Assembly: GCA_013815325.1 (NCBI GenBank)
Contig: JACDGM010000004.1
Location: forward strand, 1 to 64,000
Reading direction: 5' to 3'
Length of the DNA: 64,000 nucleotides
Origin: Chthoniobacterales bacterium
Lineage (GTDB): Bacteria > Verrucomicrobiota > Verrucomicrobiia > Chthoniobacterales > UBA10450
Shown piece by piece: positions 56,351-64,000 of this stretch; the stretch's first letter is position 1, and each line of letters starts with the position of its first letter. A program made the position numbers and the translations under genes. The notes beneath the pieces were generated by a model. That model saw nothing but the letters and a program-made list of their open reading frames with translations, made no database searches and was not told the origin of the DNA.

Positions 56351-56623
56351 ATGCGCCGGTCAACACGGATGAATTCCAAAAGAATATCTAAACGGATTGT
56401 CGCGGTTGTTGTTGCGTTAGCCTCCTTTATTCAGGATGAGACCGCCGCCGCCAAGGAAAACGACGAAAATCAAGCGATACCGTTGTTTGACGATGGCGTA
56501 ATCCTTCGGATTCCAGTCAAAATGTTCGACGAAATACTCTATTTCGTCGTTGATACCGGGAGTAGCATCTCGATGCTCGATAGCAAGTATAGAGAGCCTC
56601 GCTGCGCCACCGTTTCACATTAA
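56351..56623 (+). pseudogene. Truncated retropepsin-like aspartyl protease fragment
   Basis: Signal-like N-term and 'ILYFVVDTGSSISMLDSKY', then stop; similarity-like sequence continues in other frames ('TLGGKARPAIG'). Confidence 0.55.
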
Positions 56624-56796
56624 GGAATCGGATACGTTGGGGGGCAAAGCTCGTCCCGCAATTGGCCGAACAGTTCAAACATCTTGGCACGAGCTTCAAT
56701 ATCGCTGCGGAAGGATCGACCACGGGTATCGCTGCGATTACGTTCGGGAGCCAGCCGCGCCTTTGCAGCCTCGCAAGCTGGCAAAAGGTTTTGGCC

Positions 56797-58254
56797 TTAG
56801 AACATCAACTGCAGGCGCAGGATGACTTCGTCGAACTGATCATCGCCAAACTGTGGGTTTGCAGCGCGGAAATCCGACCAGGTGTGAATGTAGTTGGCCA
56901 TCAACTTGATATCGTCGCCGTGGATGTAGTAGTTGAGCCCACCGGTGAGGGAGTGGATGCCGTCGTTGCCTTTTTGCCCCGGATTTAAATCCTGCCACTG
57001 AACCGCAGCTTGAAGCTTCTTCGGGATGATGAAATAGCTTCCCTGAACATAGTATCCGTTCGTCGTAAAGTTGGCGAACCCCGGTGGGACGCCGTTTACC
57101 GTGCGACCGTTCACGTCTTCCTGGAGGTATTCACCGATTAGATCAAACGGACCCAGTTTGAGCCAGGCGTCCACACTCCATGCCGTCCTTTCATCCGCCC
57201 CGGGCAGGACGAATGACGAGAGGGAACCGTCGTCGTTGACCAGCAGATTGCCCGTTTGTGAGATATTTGTGCCCTTGTCGTCGCGGCTGTTGAGGACATC
57301 GCCGCCCAGCTTCAGACTGGAATCCTGACCGAAGAGTTTGCCTTTGAACGGCTGGAGCTCCAGCCGCCCGACATACATGAAGTTGTTGTTGTCGTTGTTC
57401 GTCGTGTTGCGTCCGTTTCCGTTAAAGATGCCGCCGTAATAGGTCACGAGATCTTTCTGTTCCGGCCACACATTCGTCAGCGGCTTGCCCCAGAGTTGCA
57501 CACCGATCTGCCGCTCCGGCGTGATTGCGCCGGTGGGCAAGCTTCGTTCGATCGTGAAAATCTTCGTGTCGGGCGTGAGTTGCTCCAAACCAAAGGGCGC
57601 TTTGTACTGGCCGACTTTGATGTTCGCTTCCGCAATCGCATGCCAGTTGACAAAGATGTCCGTGCCGGAGAACTCCGTGCGCGTGGAATTTGAGACAGTC
57701 GTCGTCTTGCCGGTTATCACATCGACAGACTTCAGTGCCGTGATGGCGGCATCGCTTTGCTCGAAGTCACCTTCAATTTTGAAATCGAACTGCTCCGCAA
57801 ACTCGCCGCTCAGATTGATGCGCGCCCGGCGCAGACGGAACCGGTCTTTTAGCGCCGTCGAACCAAAGCGGCCTTCGAAAGCGGAGACATCGCCATCCTC
57901 AAAATTCACTTGGATGAATCCGCCGAGCGTGAGCTTGAATTCCGGACCGGCCGGGTGCACGTCGACTGGCGGCGGCAGCGGCGCGCTGAAGATGGCTTTG
58001 TTGCCATTGCCGGCGGTTGCTTTGTTTTCGGTTTCGGGCAGCACCGGAGCGAACGGGCTCTTCTTCGCCTTGAGTTCCTGCACTTCGCGCTCCAACTCGC
58101 CATTGCGTTGTTGCAATTGATCGACCGACCGCTCCAATTTTTGGAGCCGATCGGCTTCGGAGGCGGCCTGCGCCGAAAGCGGCAGCGCCGCGAGCAAAAT
58201 ACTTCCAGCCAGGCTCGCGCCTGCTGTCCTTAAGATGAATCTGTTGATAAACAT
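56797..58254 (-). CDS. Phosphate-selective porin O/P-like outer-membrane porin; start at MFINRFILRTAGAS
   Basis: Signal peptide, coiled coil 'ADRLQKLERSVDQLQQRNGELEREVQELKAKK', 'FKLTLGGFIQVNFEDGD', 'RFRLRRARINLSGEFAEQFDFKIEGDFEQ', C-terminal aromatic 'LRLQLMF'. Confidence 0.88.
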   Translation of the reverse strand: MFINRFILRTAGASLAGSILLAALPLSAQAASEADRLQKLERSVDQLQQRNGELEREVQELKAKKSPFAPVLPETENKATAGNGNKAIFSAPLPPPVDVHPAGPEFKLTLGGFIQVNFEDGDVSAFEGRFGSTALKDRFRLRRARINLSGEFAEQFDFKIEGDFEQSDAAITALKSVDVITGKTTTVSNSTRTEFSGTDIFVNWHAIAEANIKVGQYKAPFGLEQLTPDTKIFTIERSLPTGAITPERQIGVQLWGKPLTNVWPEQKDLVTYYGGIFNGNGRNTTNNDNNNFMYVGRLELQPFKGKLFGQDSSLKLGGDVLNSRDDKGTNISQTGNLLVNDDGSLSSFVLPGADERTAWSVDAWLKLGPFDLIGEYLQEDVNGRTVNGVPPGFANFTTNGYYVQGSYFIIPKKLQAAVQWQDLNPGQKGNDGIHSLTGGLNYYIHGDDIKLMANYIHTWSDFRAANPQFGDDQFDEVILRLQLMF

Positions 58255-58444
58255 TGTTTTCTCCTGGTTTCTGACGTTTTCGGGGAATTGGCTCCCACTC
58301 AATGCGACGGAAGCTAGAAAATGATTGTGACAGCCGTATGACGGACGCGTAACGATTCCGAAAACTTTGCTGCCGAAGAGGCGACGATTCTTTTGTAATA
58401 AAACGCGCGCCCCCTGACTTTACTTAACCAGGATCGACCTTCCG

Positions 58445-58996
58445 ATGGATCGCGACAAACAAAGCCTTCGATTTCTCAGTCTGCTCCGGCCGATCGAGGG
58501 CGACCTCGAAAATTACTCGCGCCGGATGGTTTTTGATCGGCGCGATTTCGAAGATGCGCTGCAAAACGCCGTGCTTCGCGCCTTTCGCGCCTTCGATCGC
58601 TATCACGATGACGCCAGTTTTCGCGCCTGGATGTTTAAGATTTTGACGAACGAAATCTTTACGATAAATCGCAAACGCGGCCGGGTGATGGAGTTCGAGG
58701 TCGCGGTCGAACCGGAGGAGATGGAAGAGTTCGCCGTCCTCAATTTTTCCGGCGAAACCCCGATTTCGTGGGAGACCCTGGCCGATGCACTCGAGGAAGA
58801 AATGCTCGCCGGCTTGCAAAGCCTGAACGACTCCGAGCGCTCCGTCTTGCTCATGCGCGCGATCGGCGACTTGCGTTATCGCGAGATCAGCGAATGCCTC
58901 GGAATTCCGCTCGGAAGCGTGATGGGCCATCTGTCGCGAGCCCGTCAAAGAATGCGCGACATCATTTTGCGTTCGCGCCGGAGATCATCCTTATGA
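58445..58996 (+). CDS. ECF-type RNA polymerase sigma factor
   Basis: Sigma70 r2 'DFEDALQNAVLRAFRAFDRYHDDASFRAWMFKILTNEIF' and r4 'LNDSERSVLLMRAIGDLRYREISECLGIPLGSVMGHLSRARQRMR'. Confidence 0.88.
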   Translation: MDRDKQSLRFLSLLRPIEGDLENYSRRMVFDRRDFEDALQNAVLRAFRAFDRYHDDASFRAWMFKILTNEIFTINRKRGRVMEFEVAVEPEEMEEFAVLNFSGETPISWETLADALEEEMLAGLQSLNDSERSVLLMRAIGDLRYREISECLGIPLGSVMGHLSRARQRMRDIILRSRRRSSL

Positions 58997-59760
58997 AATG
59001 TGCCGAAGCCAGAAAGCTGCTCCAGCTTTACCTCGATTCGGAACTCGACTCGAAAAACAGCTTTGAAGTGGCTGAGCATTTGGAGCTTTGCGCGGAGTGC
59101 GCCGGGCTCTTCGAGGCGGAGGAAAAATTCGCAGGACGGCTGGGCAAATTTTTGCGCCACGGTTCGCGCACGGCTTCGCTGTGGAGGCAAATCGAGTCAC
59201 AGGTCGAGCCTGCGCGTTCACCAGCTCGCTTGTTCCCGTTCTCGTGGTTCGCCGCGGCAGCTGCGATCGTCCTGTTGTTTGCAGGCGGGTTGGTTTGGAC
59301 CAAAGCTCAACCGTTCGATTTGGCGAAAGCCGCGGGCGAATGCCATAACGCTTATGTGCACCGGCTTGCTGCGCCGGAGTTCACTGGCGCGGTTCCACGC
59401 GAGATAGAAAAGGAGTTCGGGAGCGAACTGGATGTTGCCGCTTTCACCTATCATCCGGCGGCGGCCGGATTCAGTTCCCGTGGCTCGCGATTCTGCCATA
59501 TCACGAACGTCCCATGCGCGCTCATCATGGGCGATGTCGGCAAAGTTCCCGTCTCCGTCATTGTCTTTGAAAAAGCCAAGCTCGCGCAGTTTCCGCAAGC
59601 CCGAGAGAGGCTTGCTTCCGGCGATTCGGTGGTTTGCGGCCGCAGCGGCCGTTACCACTTCGCGCTGCGCGTGGTGGATAGTCACGTCGTCTGCGTTGTC
59701 GCCGAAGCGCCCCAGTCTGTCGTCGAAGACCTGGCCAAGTCGGTAACCGATGGCGCTTGA
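58993..59760 (+). CDS. Anti-sigma factor with zinc-finger (zf-HC2/ZAS) N-terminus
   Basis: 'MKCAEARKLLQLYLDSELDSKNSFEVAEHLELCAECAGLF' (HxxxCxxC), one TM helix; overlaps sigma gene stop. Confidence 0.82.
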   Translation: MKCAEARKLLQLYLDSELDSKNSFEVAEHLELCAECAGLFEAEEKFAGRLGKFLRHGSRTASLWRQIESQVEPARSPARLFPFSWFAAAAAIVLLFAGGLVWTKAQPFDLAKAAGECHNAYVHRLAAPEFTGAVPREIEKEFGSELDVAAFTYHPAAAGFSSRGSRFCHITNVPCALIMGDVGKVPVSVIVFEKAKLAQFPQARERLASGDSVVCGRSGRYHFALRVVDSHVVCVVAEAPQSVVEDLAKSVTDGA

Positions 59761-59807
59761 TTCTCGCGTTCCAGAAAAACAAACGTCCTAACGAAAAATA
59801 ACTCGCA

Positions 59808-60302
59808 ATGAACAAACGAAACCTCCTCCTTACCGTGAGCGCCGCGCTGCTCGTCAGCGGATGTGCCTGGGCGGGGCCAACCGTCGTGAACGCGCCAGTG
59901 GGGCCACGTCCGCCGGGTTTGCTCGAAGACGGGTATGCCGGGTTTTTGACGGTTTATAGCGCGACTGAGCAGCACCGAGACGGCGACAACACCTACGCCA
60001 ACGTGCACACCGACTATCAAATCCATACGCCCGATGGGCACCTGTTTAAGCAAGTGAGCAACTCCCTGGGCCCGAGGAGCGAAATACCGGTCACCGTAAA
60101 ACTGCCCAAAGGCTTTTACTCGGTCGTGGCACAATCCGAGACCATGGGCGCGGTCACCATTCCCGTGGTCGTTGGGACAGGAAAGACGACCGAACTTCAT
60201 CTGGAAAGAGAGAAGGATTGGAGGCGGGTCGCGGTCAACGCGCGGGAATCTGATCTCGTTCGCCTGCCCAATGGACAAATCATCGGTTACCGCGGTCGTT
60301 AG
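59808..60302 (+). CDS. Putative lipoprotein of unknown function
   Basis: Lipobox 'LLVSGC' in 'MNKRNLLLTVSAALLVSGCAWAG'. Confidence 0.6.
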   Translation: MNKRNLLLTVSAALLVSGCAWAGPTVVNAPVGPRPPGLLEDGYAGFLTVYSATEQHRDGDNTYANVHTDYQIHTPDGHLFKQVSNSLGPRSEIPVTVKLPKGFYSVVAQSETMGAVTIPVVVGTGKTTELHLEREKDWRRVAVNARESDLVRLPNGQIIGYRGR

Positions 60303-60332
60303 GGCGATTCGTTAAAGAGACTTCTCGCTCCG

Positions 60333-63300
60333 ATGGTTAAGGCCGCGCTCAAGAATCCCTACGCGGTCATCGTGCTCGCGCTGGCCATTCTCGTCATCGG
60401 GTTGATGGCGATCTCGAAGTTGCCCACGGATATTTTGCCGACCTTCAGAACGCCGGCGGTGCAGGTCGTCACGTTTTATCCCGGCATGCCGGCGGAGGTG
60501 ATGGAAAAAGACATCACCTCGCGCATCGAGCGCTGGACCGGACAGTCCAACGGCATCGCGCGGCAGGAAGCAAAATCGATGGTCGGCATCAGCATCGTGA
60601 AAGATTATTTCCGCGAAGACATCGATCCGAACACCGCCATGTCGCAGGTCACCTCGCTGGCGATGAGCGATCTCTTTTATCTGCCACCGGGCACGATCCC
60701 GCCGATGGTGATGCCGTTCGATCCGACGGCGTCGATCCCGCTTGCGCTCATCGCGGTCTCCAGCCCGACCTTCGACGAGACGAAGCTCTACGACGTCGCT
60801 TATTTCGATTTACGCAACCGCTTGCAATCGATCAACGGCGTGATCGCGCCGGCAGTTTATGGCGGCCGCTTGCGGCGCATCATGGCCTACGTCGATCCGC
60901 TGAAAGCGCAGGCGCACGGACTGGCGCCGCTCGATGTGATCAACGCAATCCGCGATTTCAACGTCATGATTCCAACCGGCAACGCGAAGTTCGGCGCGCT
61001 CGATTATCAGATCAATGCCAATGGCATGGTGCCAAAAGTGGCCGAGCTGAATGACCTTCCGCTCCGCGTCGGCAACGGGCCGCCCACTTACATCCGCGAT
61101 GTCGCGAAGGTCGAGGATTCGCACCAAATCCAGACGAACATCGTGCGCATCGAGGGCAAGCGGCAGGTCTATATCCCGATTTATCGCCAGCCTGGCGCCA
61201 ATACCATCGCCGTCGTCGATGGGATCAAAGCGCAGCTCAAGCCGATCCTCGAGCGGATCAAAGGAATCAACCTCGATGTCGTGATGGATCAGTCCGTTTA
61301 CGTGCGCGAGGCGATCCGCAACCTCGTCCAAGAGGCGATCATCGGATTCCTGCTCGCGGCGGCGATGGTCTTCATTTTCCTGGGCAGCGCGCGACCAATG
61401 CTCATCGTGCTGATTGCGCTGCCGCTCGCGTGTCTCGGCTCGTTGATCGGTTTGTATTTTACGGGCGAAACACTGAACGCGATGACGCTCGGCGGCGTTG
61501 CGGTCGTAATTGGGTTGCTCATCGACGAGTCGATTGTCGTCCTCGAAAACACCGCGCGCCATTTGCATCTGGGCGAGACGCCGTTTCAGGCCGCACTCGA
61601 CGGCGCGGGCGAAGTGATGCGGCCGCTGACGATCGTCACCGTGACCATCTCGGTCGTGTTTTTCCCGATCATCTTCATAAGCGGCATCGGGAAATTCCTC
61701 TTCACGCCATTGGCTAAAGCGGTGATCTTTGCCATCTGGACGAGCCGTCTCCTCGCCGCCACGCTCGTGCCAGTCTGCGCCGCGAAGTTTTTCAAACCCA
61801 CGCCGGTGGTGCGCGAGCATGCAGACGAGACGGGGCGGTTCGCGCGCCTGCGCGGTCGCTACCTGCGCGCGCTCGCAGACGTGCTGCGGCGGCGGTGGCT
61901 CGTGCTCGGCGCAACGGCCCTCGTTTTCCTCGTCTCCATGATCCTTTTCAAATTCATCGGTGCCGAACTCTTCCCCCAGACCGATGCCGGACAATTCACA
62001 ATCAAAGTCCGCGGCACAACTGGACTGCGGGTGGAAAGAACTGAGGACTTGGTGGCGGGAGTCGAGAAAGTGATTACCTCGACCATCCCGCAGAGCGATC
62101 GCAAGCTCGTCATCTCGAACATCGGCGTGCTCCTCGATTGGCCGGCCGCTTACACGCCCAACTCCGGTTCACAGGACGCGTTCGTTCTCGTGCAACTGAC
62201 CGATCATCACGCGCGCTCGACCTTTTCCTACGTGGACGAGCTGCGCAGAAAACTGCCGCAGAAATTTCCCGGCGCCGAGTTCGACTTCGAGACCGGCGGC
62301 ATGCTCACGGCGGCGCTCAACGGCGGTCTGCCCTCGCCGATCAACGTCCAGATTGAAGGCAACAAACTCGAAGTCGCGCACGACATCGCGGAAAAGATCA
62401 AGCGTTACGCGGAGACGGTGCCGGGCGCGGTGGATGTGCGGATTCAGCAGCGGCTGGACGCGCCGGAGATCAATGTCGATGTGGACCGCGTGAAGGCGGC
62501 GCAGGTCGGGCTCACGCAGCAGGAGATCGTCAAGAACATCGTCACCGCGCTCAATAGTTCGACGAACTTTGCGCCCTCGTTCTGGATCGATCCCAAAAAC
62601 GGCAATCACTACCTGATCGGCGCGCAGTATCCCGAATCCGACATTCGCTCGATCAACACCGTCCTCGACATCCCGATCACCGGCAATAAACAGCCGGTAC
62701 CGATCCCGCTGCGCACGGTTGCGACCTTTTCGCGCGGGACCGCTTATTCCGAAATCAACCACCTCGACATCACGCGCGTGACCGATCTCTTCGTCAACGT
62801 GCGCGGGCGCGATGTCGCTGCCGTCGCGGCCGACATCGAGCGCTTCATCGGCAAAATCCAAAATGACCGCGCGCAAGTGCCGGAGGGTTACAACATCGCG
62901 ATGCGCGGTGAAGTGAAATCGATGCACGATTCGTTCAAGTCGCTCGGGTTCGGGTTCCTCCTCGCGGTTGTGCTCGTCTATCTCGTGATGATCGTGCAGT
63001 TCCGGTCGTTTCTCGATCCGTTCATCGTCATGTTTGCCGTGCCGCTGGGCTTGATCGGGGTGGCCTGGATGCTGTTTCTCACCCACACCTATTTGAGTAT
63101 CCAGTCGGTCATGGGCAGCATCATGATGGTCGGCATCGTGGTGAGTTTCAGCGTCCTGCTGGTGGATTTTGCCAACCGTATCCTGGCCGAGGCGGCGGAA
63201 AAACGTGAACGCAAGACGCCGCGCGACGCAATCGTGGAAGCGGCCGGGATTCGGCTGCGCCCGATTTTGATGACCGGCATTGCCGCGGTCCTCGGTCTCA

Positions 63301-63446
63301 CGCCGATGGCGATTTTTGGCGGCGCAAACATCCCGCTAGCGCGCGCGGTGGTGGGAGGAATTCTGGCTGCCCTCGTGCTCGTGCTCTTCGTCGTGCCCGT
63401 GCTCTACGTCTTGTTCAAACGCGAAACGCAAACTGCGACTGCATGA
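60333..63446 (+). CDS. RND-family efflux permease (AcrB-like)
   Basis: 1037 aa; 'LAILVIGLMAISKLPTDILPTFRTPAVQVVTFYPGMPAEVMEKDIT', RND helices, 'GGVAVVIGLLIDESIVVLENT'. Confidence 0.93.
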   Translation: MVKAALKNPYAVIVLALAILVIGLMAISKLPTDILPTFRTPAVQVVTFYPGMPAEVMEKDITSRIERWTGQSNGIARQEAKSMVGISIVKDYFREDIDPNTAMSQVTSLAMSDLFYLPPGTIPPMVMPFDPTASIPLALIAVSSPTFDETKLYDVAYFDLRNRLQSINGVIAPAVYGGRLRRIMAYVDPLKAQAHGLAPLDVINAIRDFNVMIPTGNAKFGALDYQINANGMVPKVAELNDLPLRVGNGPPTYIRDVAKVEDSHQIQTNIVRIEGKRQVYIPIYRQPGANTIAVVDGIKAQLKPILERIKGINLDVVMDQSVYVREAIRNLVQEAIIGFLLAAAMVFIFLGSARPMLIVLIALPLACLGSLIGLYFTGETLNAMTLGGVAVVIGLLIDESIVVLENTARHLHLGETPFQAALDGAGEVMRPLTIVTVTISVVFFPIIFISGIGKFLFTPLAKAVIFAIWTSRLLAATLVPVCAAKFFKPTPVVREHADETGRFARLRGRYLRALADVLRRRWLVLGATALVFLVSMILFKFIGAELFPQTDAGQFTIKVRGTTGLRVERTEDLVAGVEKVITSTIPQSDRKLVISNIGVLLDWPAAYTPNSGSQDAFVLVQLTDHHARSTFSYVDELRRKLPQKFPGAEFDFETGGMLTAALNGGLPSPINVQIEGNKLEVAHDIAEKIKRYAETVPGAVDVRIQQRLDAPEINVDVDRVKAAQVGLTQQEIVKNIVTALNSSTNFAPSFWIDPKNGNHYLIGAQYPESDIRSINTVLDIPITGNKQPVPIPLRTVATFSRGTAYSEINHLDITRVTDLFVNVRGRDVAAVAADIERFIGKIQNDRAQVPEGYNIAMRGEVKSMHDSFKSLGFGFLLAVVLVYLVMIVQFRSFLDPFIVMFAVPLGLIGVAWMLFLTHTYLSIQSVMGSIMMVGIVVSFSVLLVDFANRILAEAAEKRERKTPRDAIVEAAGIRLRPILMTGIAAVLGLTPMAIFGGANIPLARAVVGGILAALVLVLFVVPVLYVLFKRETQTATA

Positions 63447-64000
63447 AGCCAGAGGTATCACGCAAAGGGCGCCAAGGTCGCAAAGGATCCGAGGTTTGGA
63501 GTTTTCCTTCGCGTCCTTTGCGTGAGCTAATTCTTTGCTGCTTTCTGCTCGCAAGTGCGCTTCTGCAAACCGGCTGCGGCAGGTCCAGCGGCCCGGCGGC
63601 GCCGGGCGCGTTCGTTCAAACCATTCATCCAAAGCGCGGCCAGATTGTGCGCCAAGTCACGCTCCCCGGCAATGTGATGGCTTACCAGGAAGCAATACTC
63701 TACGCCAAGGTCGATGGTTATCTGAAAACGGTCAGTGTGGATAAAGGCGATAGCGTGAAGGAAGGCGACCAGCTCGCCGAAATCGAAGCGCCCGAGATGC
63801 TGGCCGATCTCATCAAGGTCAAGGCGGAAGCCGAAGCGGCGCAGCTCGATTACAAGCGCGTGACCGCGGCGCAAAAAAAGGCTTCGGATTTGGTGATGCC
63901 GCAAACAGCCGATGCGGCGAAAGCGAAAGCGGACGTCGCCATCGCGGGAGTGCAGCGCATCGAGACGCTGCTCAACTACGCGCAGATCACCGCGCCGTTC
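63443..64000 (+). CDS. RND efflux periplasmic adaptor (HlyD/MFP), cut by window end
   Basis: Open to window end; 'LLASALLQTGCG' lipobox, 'GNVMAYQEAILYAKVDGYLKTVSVDKGDSVKEGDQLAEIEAPEM'. The true start may be TTG 63518. Confidence 0.85.
   Translation, partial: MKPEVSRKGRQGRKGSEVWSFPSRPLRELILCCFLLASALLQTGCGRSSGPAAPGAFVQTIHPKRGQIVRQVTLPGNVMAYQEAILYAKVDGYLKTVSVDKGDSVKEGDQLAEIEAPEMLADLIKVKAEAEAAQLDYKRVTAAQKKASDLVMPQTADAAKAKADVAIAGVQRIETLLNYAQITAPF

Noticed and set aside
1-64000. Motif CCTAACGA as a KOPS/Chi-like polar element or restriction site
   Set aside because: Both orientations are common within the same genes and the word is non-palindromic; a strong one-strand skew is not seen here, although a genome-wide test is needed.
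1-64000. CRISPR arrays, rRNA, phage or IS transposase genes
   Set aside because: No regularly spaced repeats, rRNA-like sequence or transposase/integrase ORFs were recognised.

Overview
High-GC bacterial chromosomal window, dense in protein genes; a soil Verrucomicrobiota- or Acidobacteriota-like source is an inference only. (i) About 1-34 kb is a same-strand array of ADOP-type (MacB_PCD/FtsX) permeases: one cut by the left edge, 12 intact, one frameshifted, plus two chimeric scars (ADOP head fused to an aspartyl protease; esterase head fused to an ADOP tail). No ATPase gene lies among them. (ii) Two divergent, paralogous secreted S8-like proteases with PPC-like regions, then typA/bipA and an autotransporter-type beta-strand protein. 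(iii) A compact selenocysteine island: a SelW/Rdx-like CxxU selenoprotein and a Sec-containing SelD (both missed or truncated by the ORF track because of in-frame TGA), tRNA-Sec(UCA), selA and selB, convergent with an FNT-type transporter, an NrfD-like subunit, an FeS subunit and a Sec-containing formate dehydrogenase. All three TGA codons are followed by bSECIS-like hairpins. (iv) An OprO/P-like porin with a decayed 3' duplicate, an ECF sigma/anti-sigma pair, and an RND pump with the start of its adaptor. The most striking unexplained signal is a dispersed, non-palindromic motif GCCTAACGA/TCGTTAGGC. I count about 65 exact 8-mers CCTAACGA/TCGTTAGG by eye, against about 1-2 expected from composition. 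It occurs on both strands, inside genes (forcing rare codons CTA, TTA, AGG) and at gene borders, is patchy between genes, and resembles a DNA-uptake-sequence or HIP1-like genome signature. Several families of intergenic palindromic repeats are also present.
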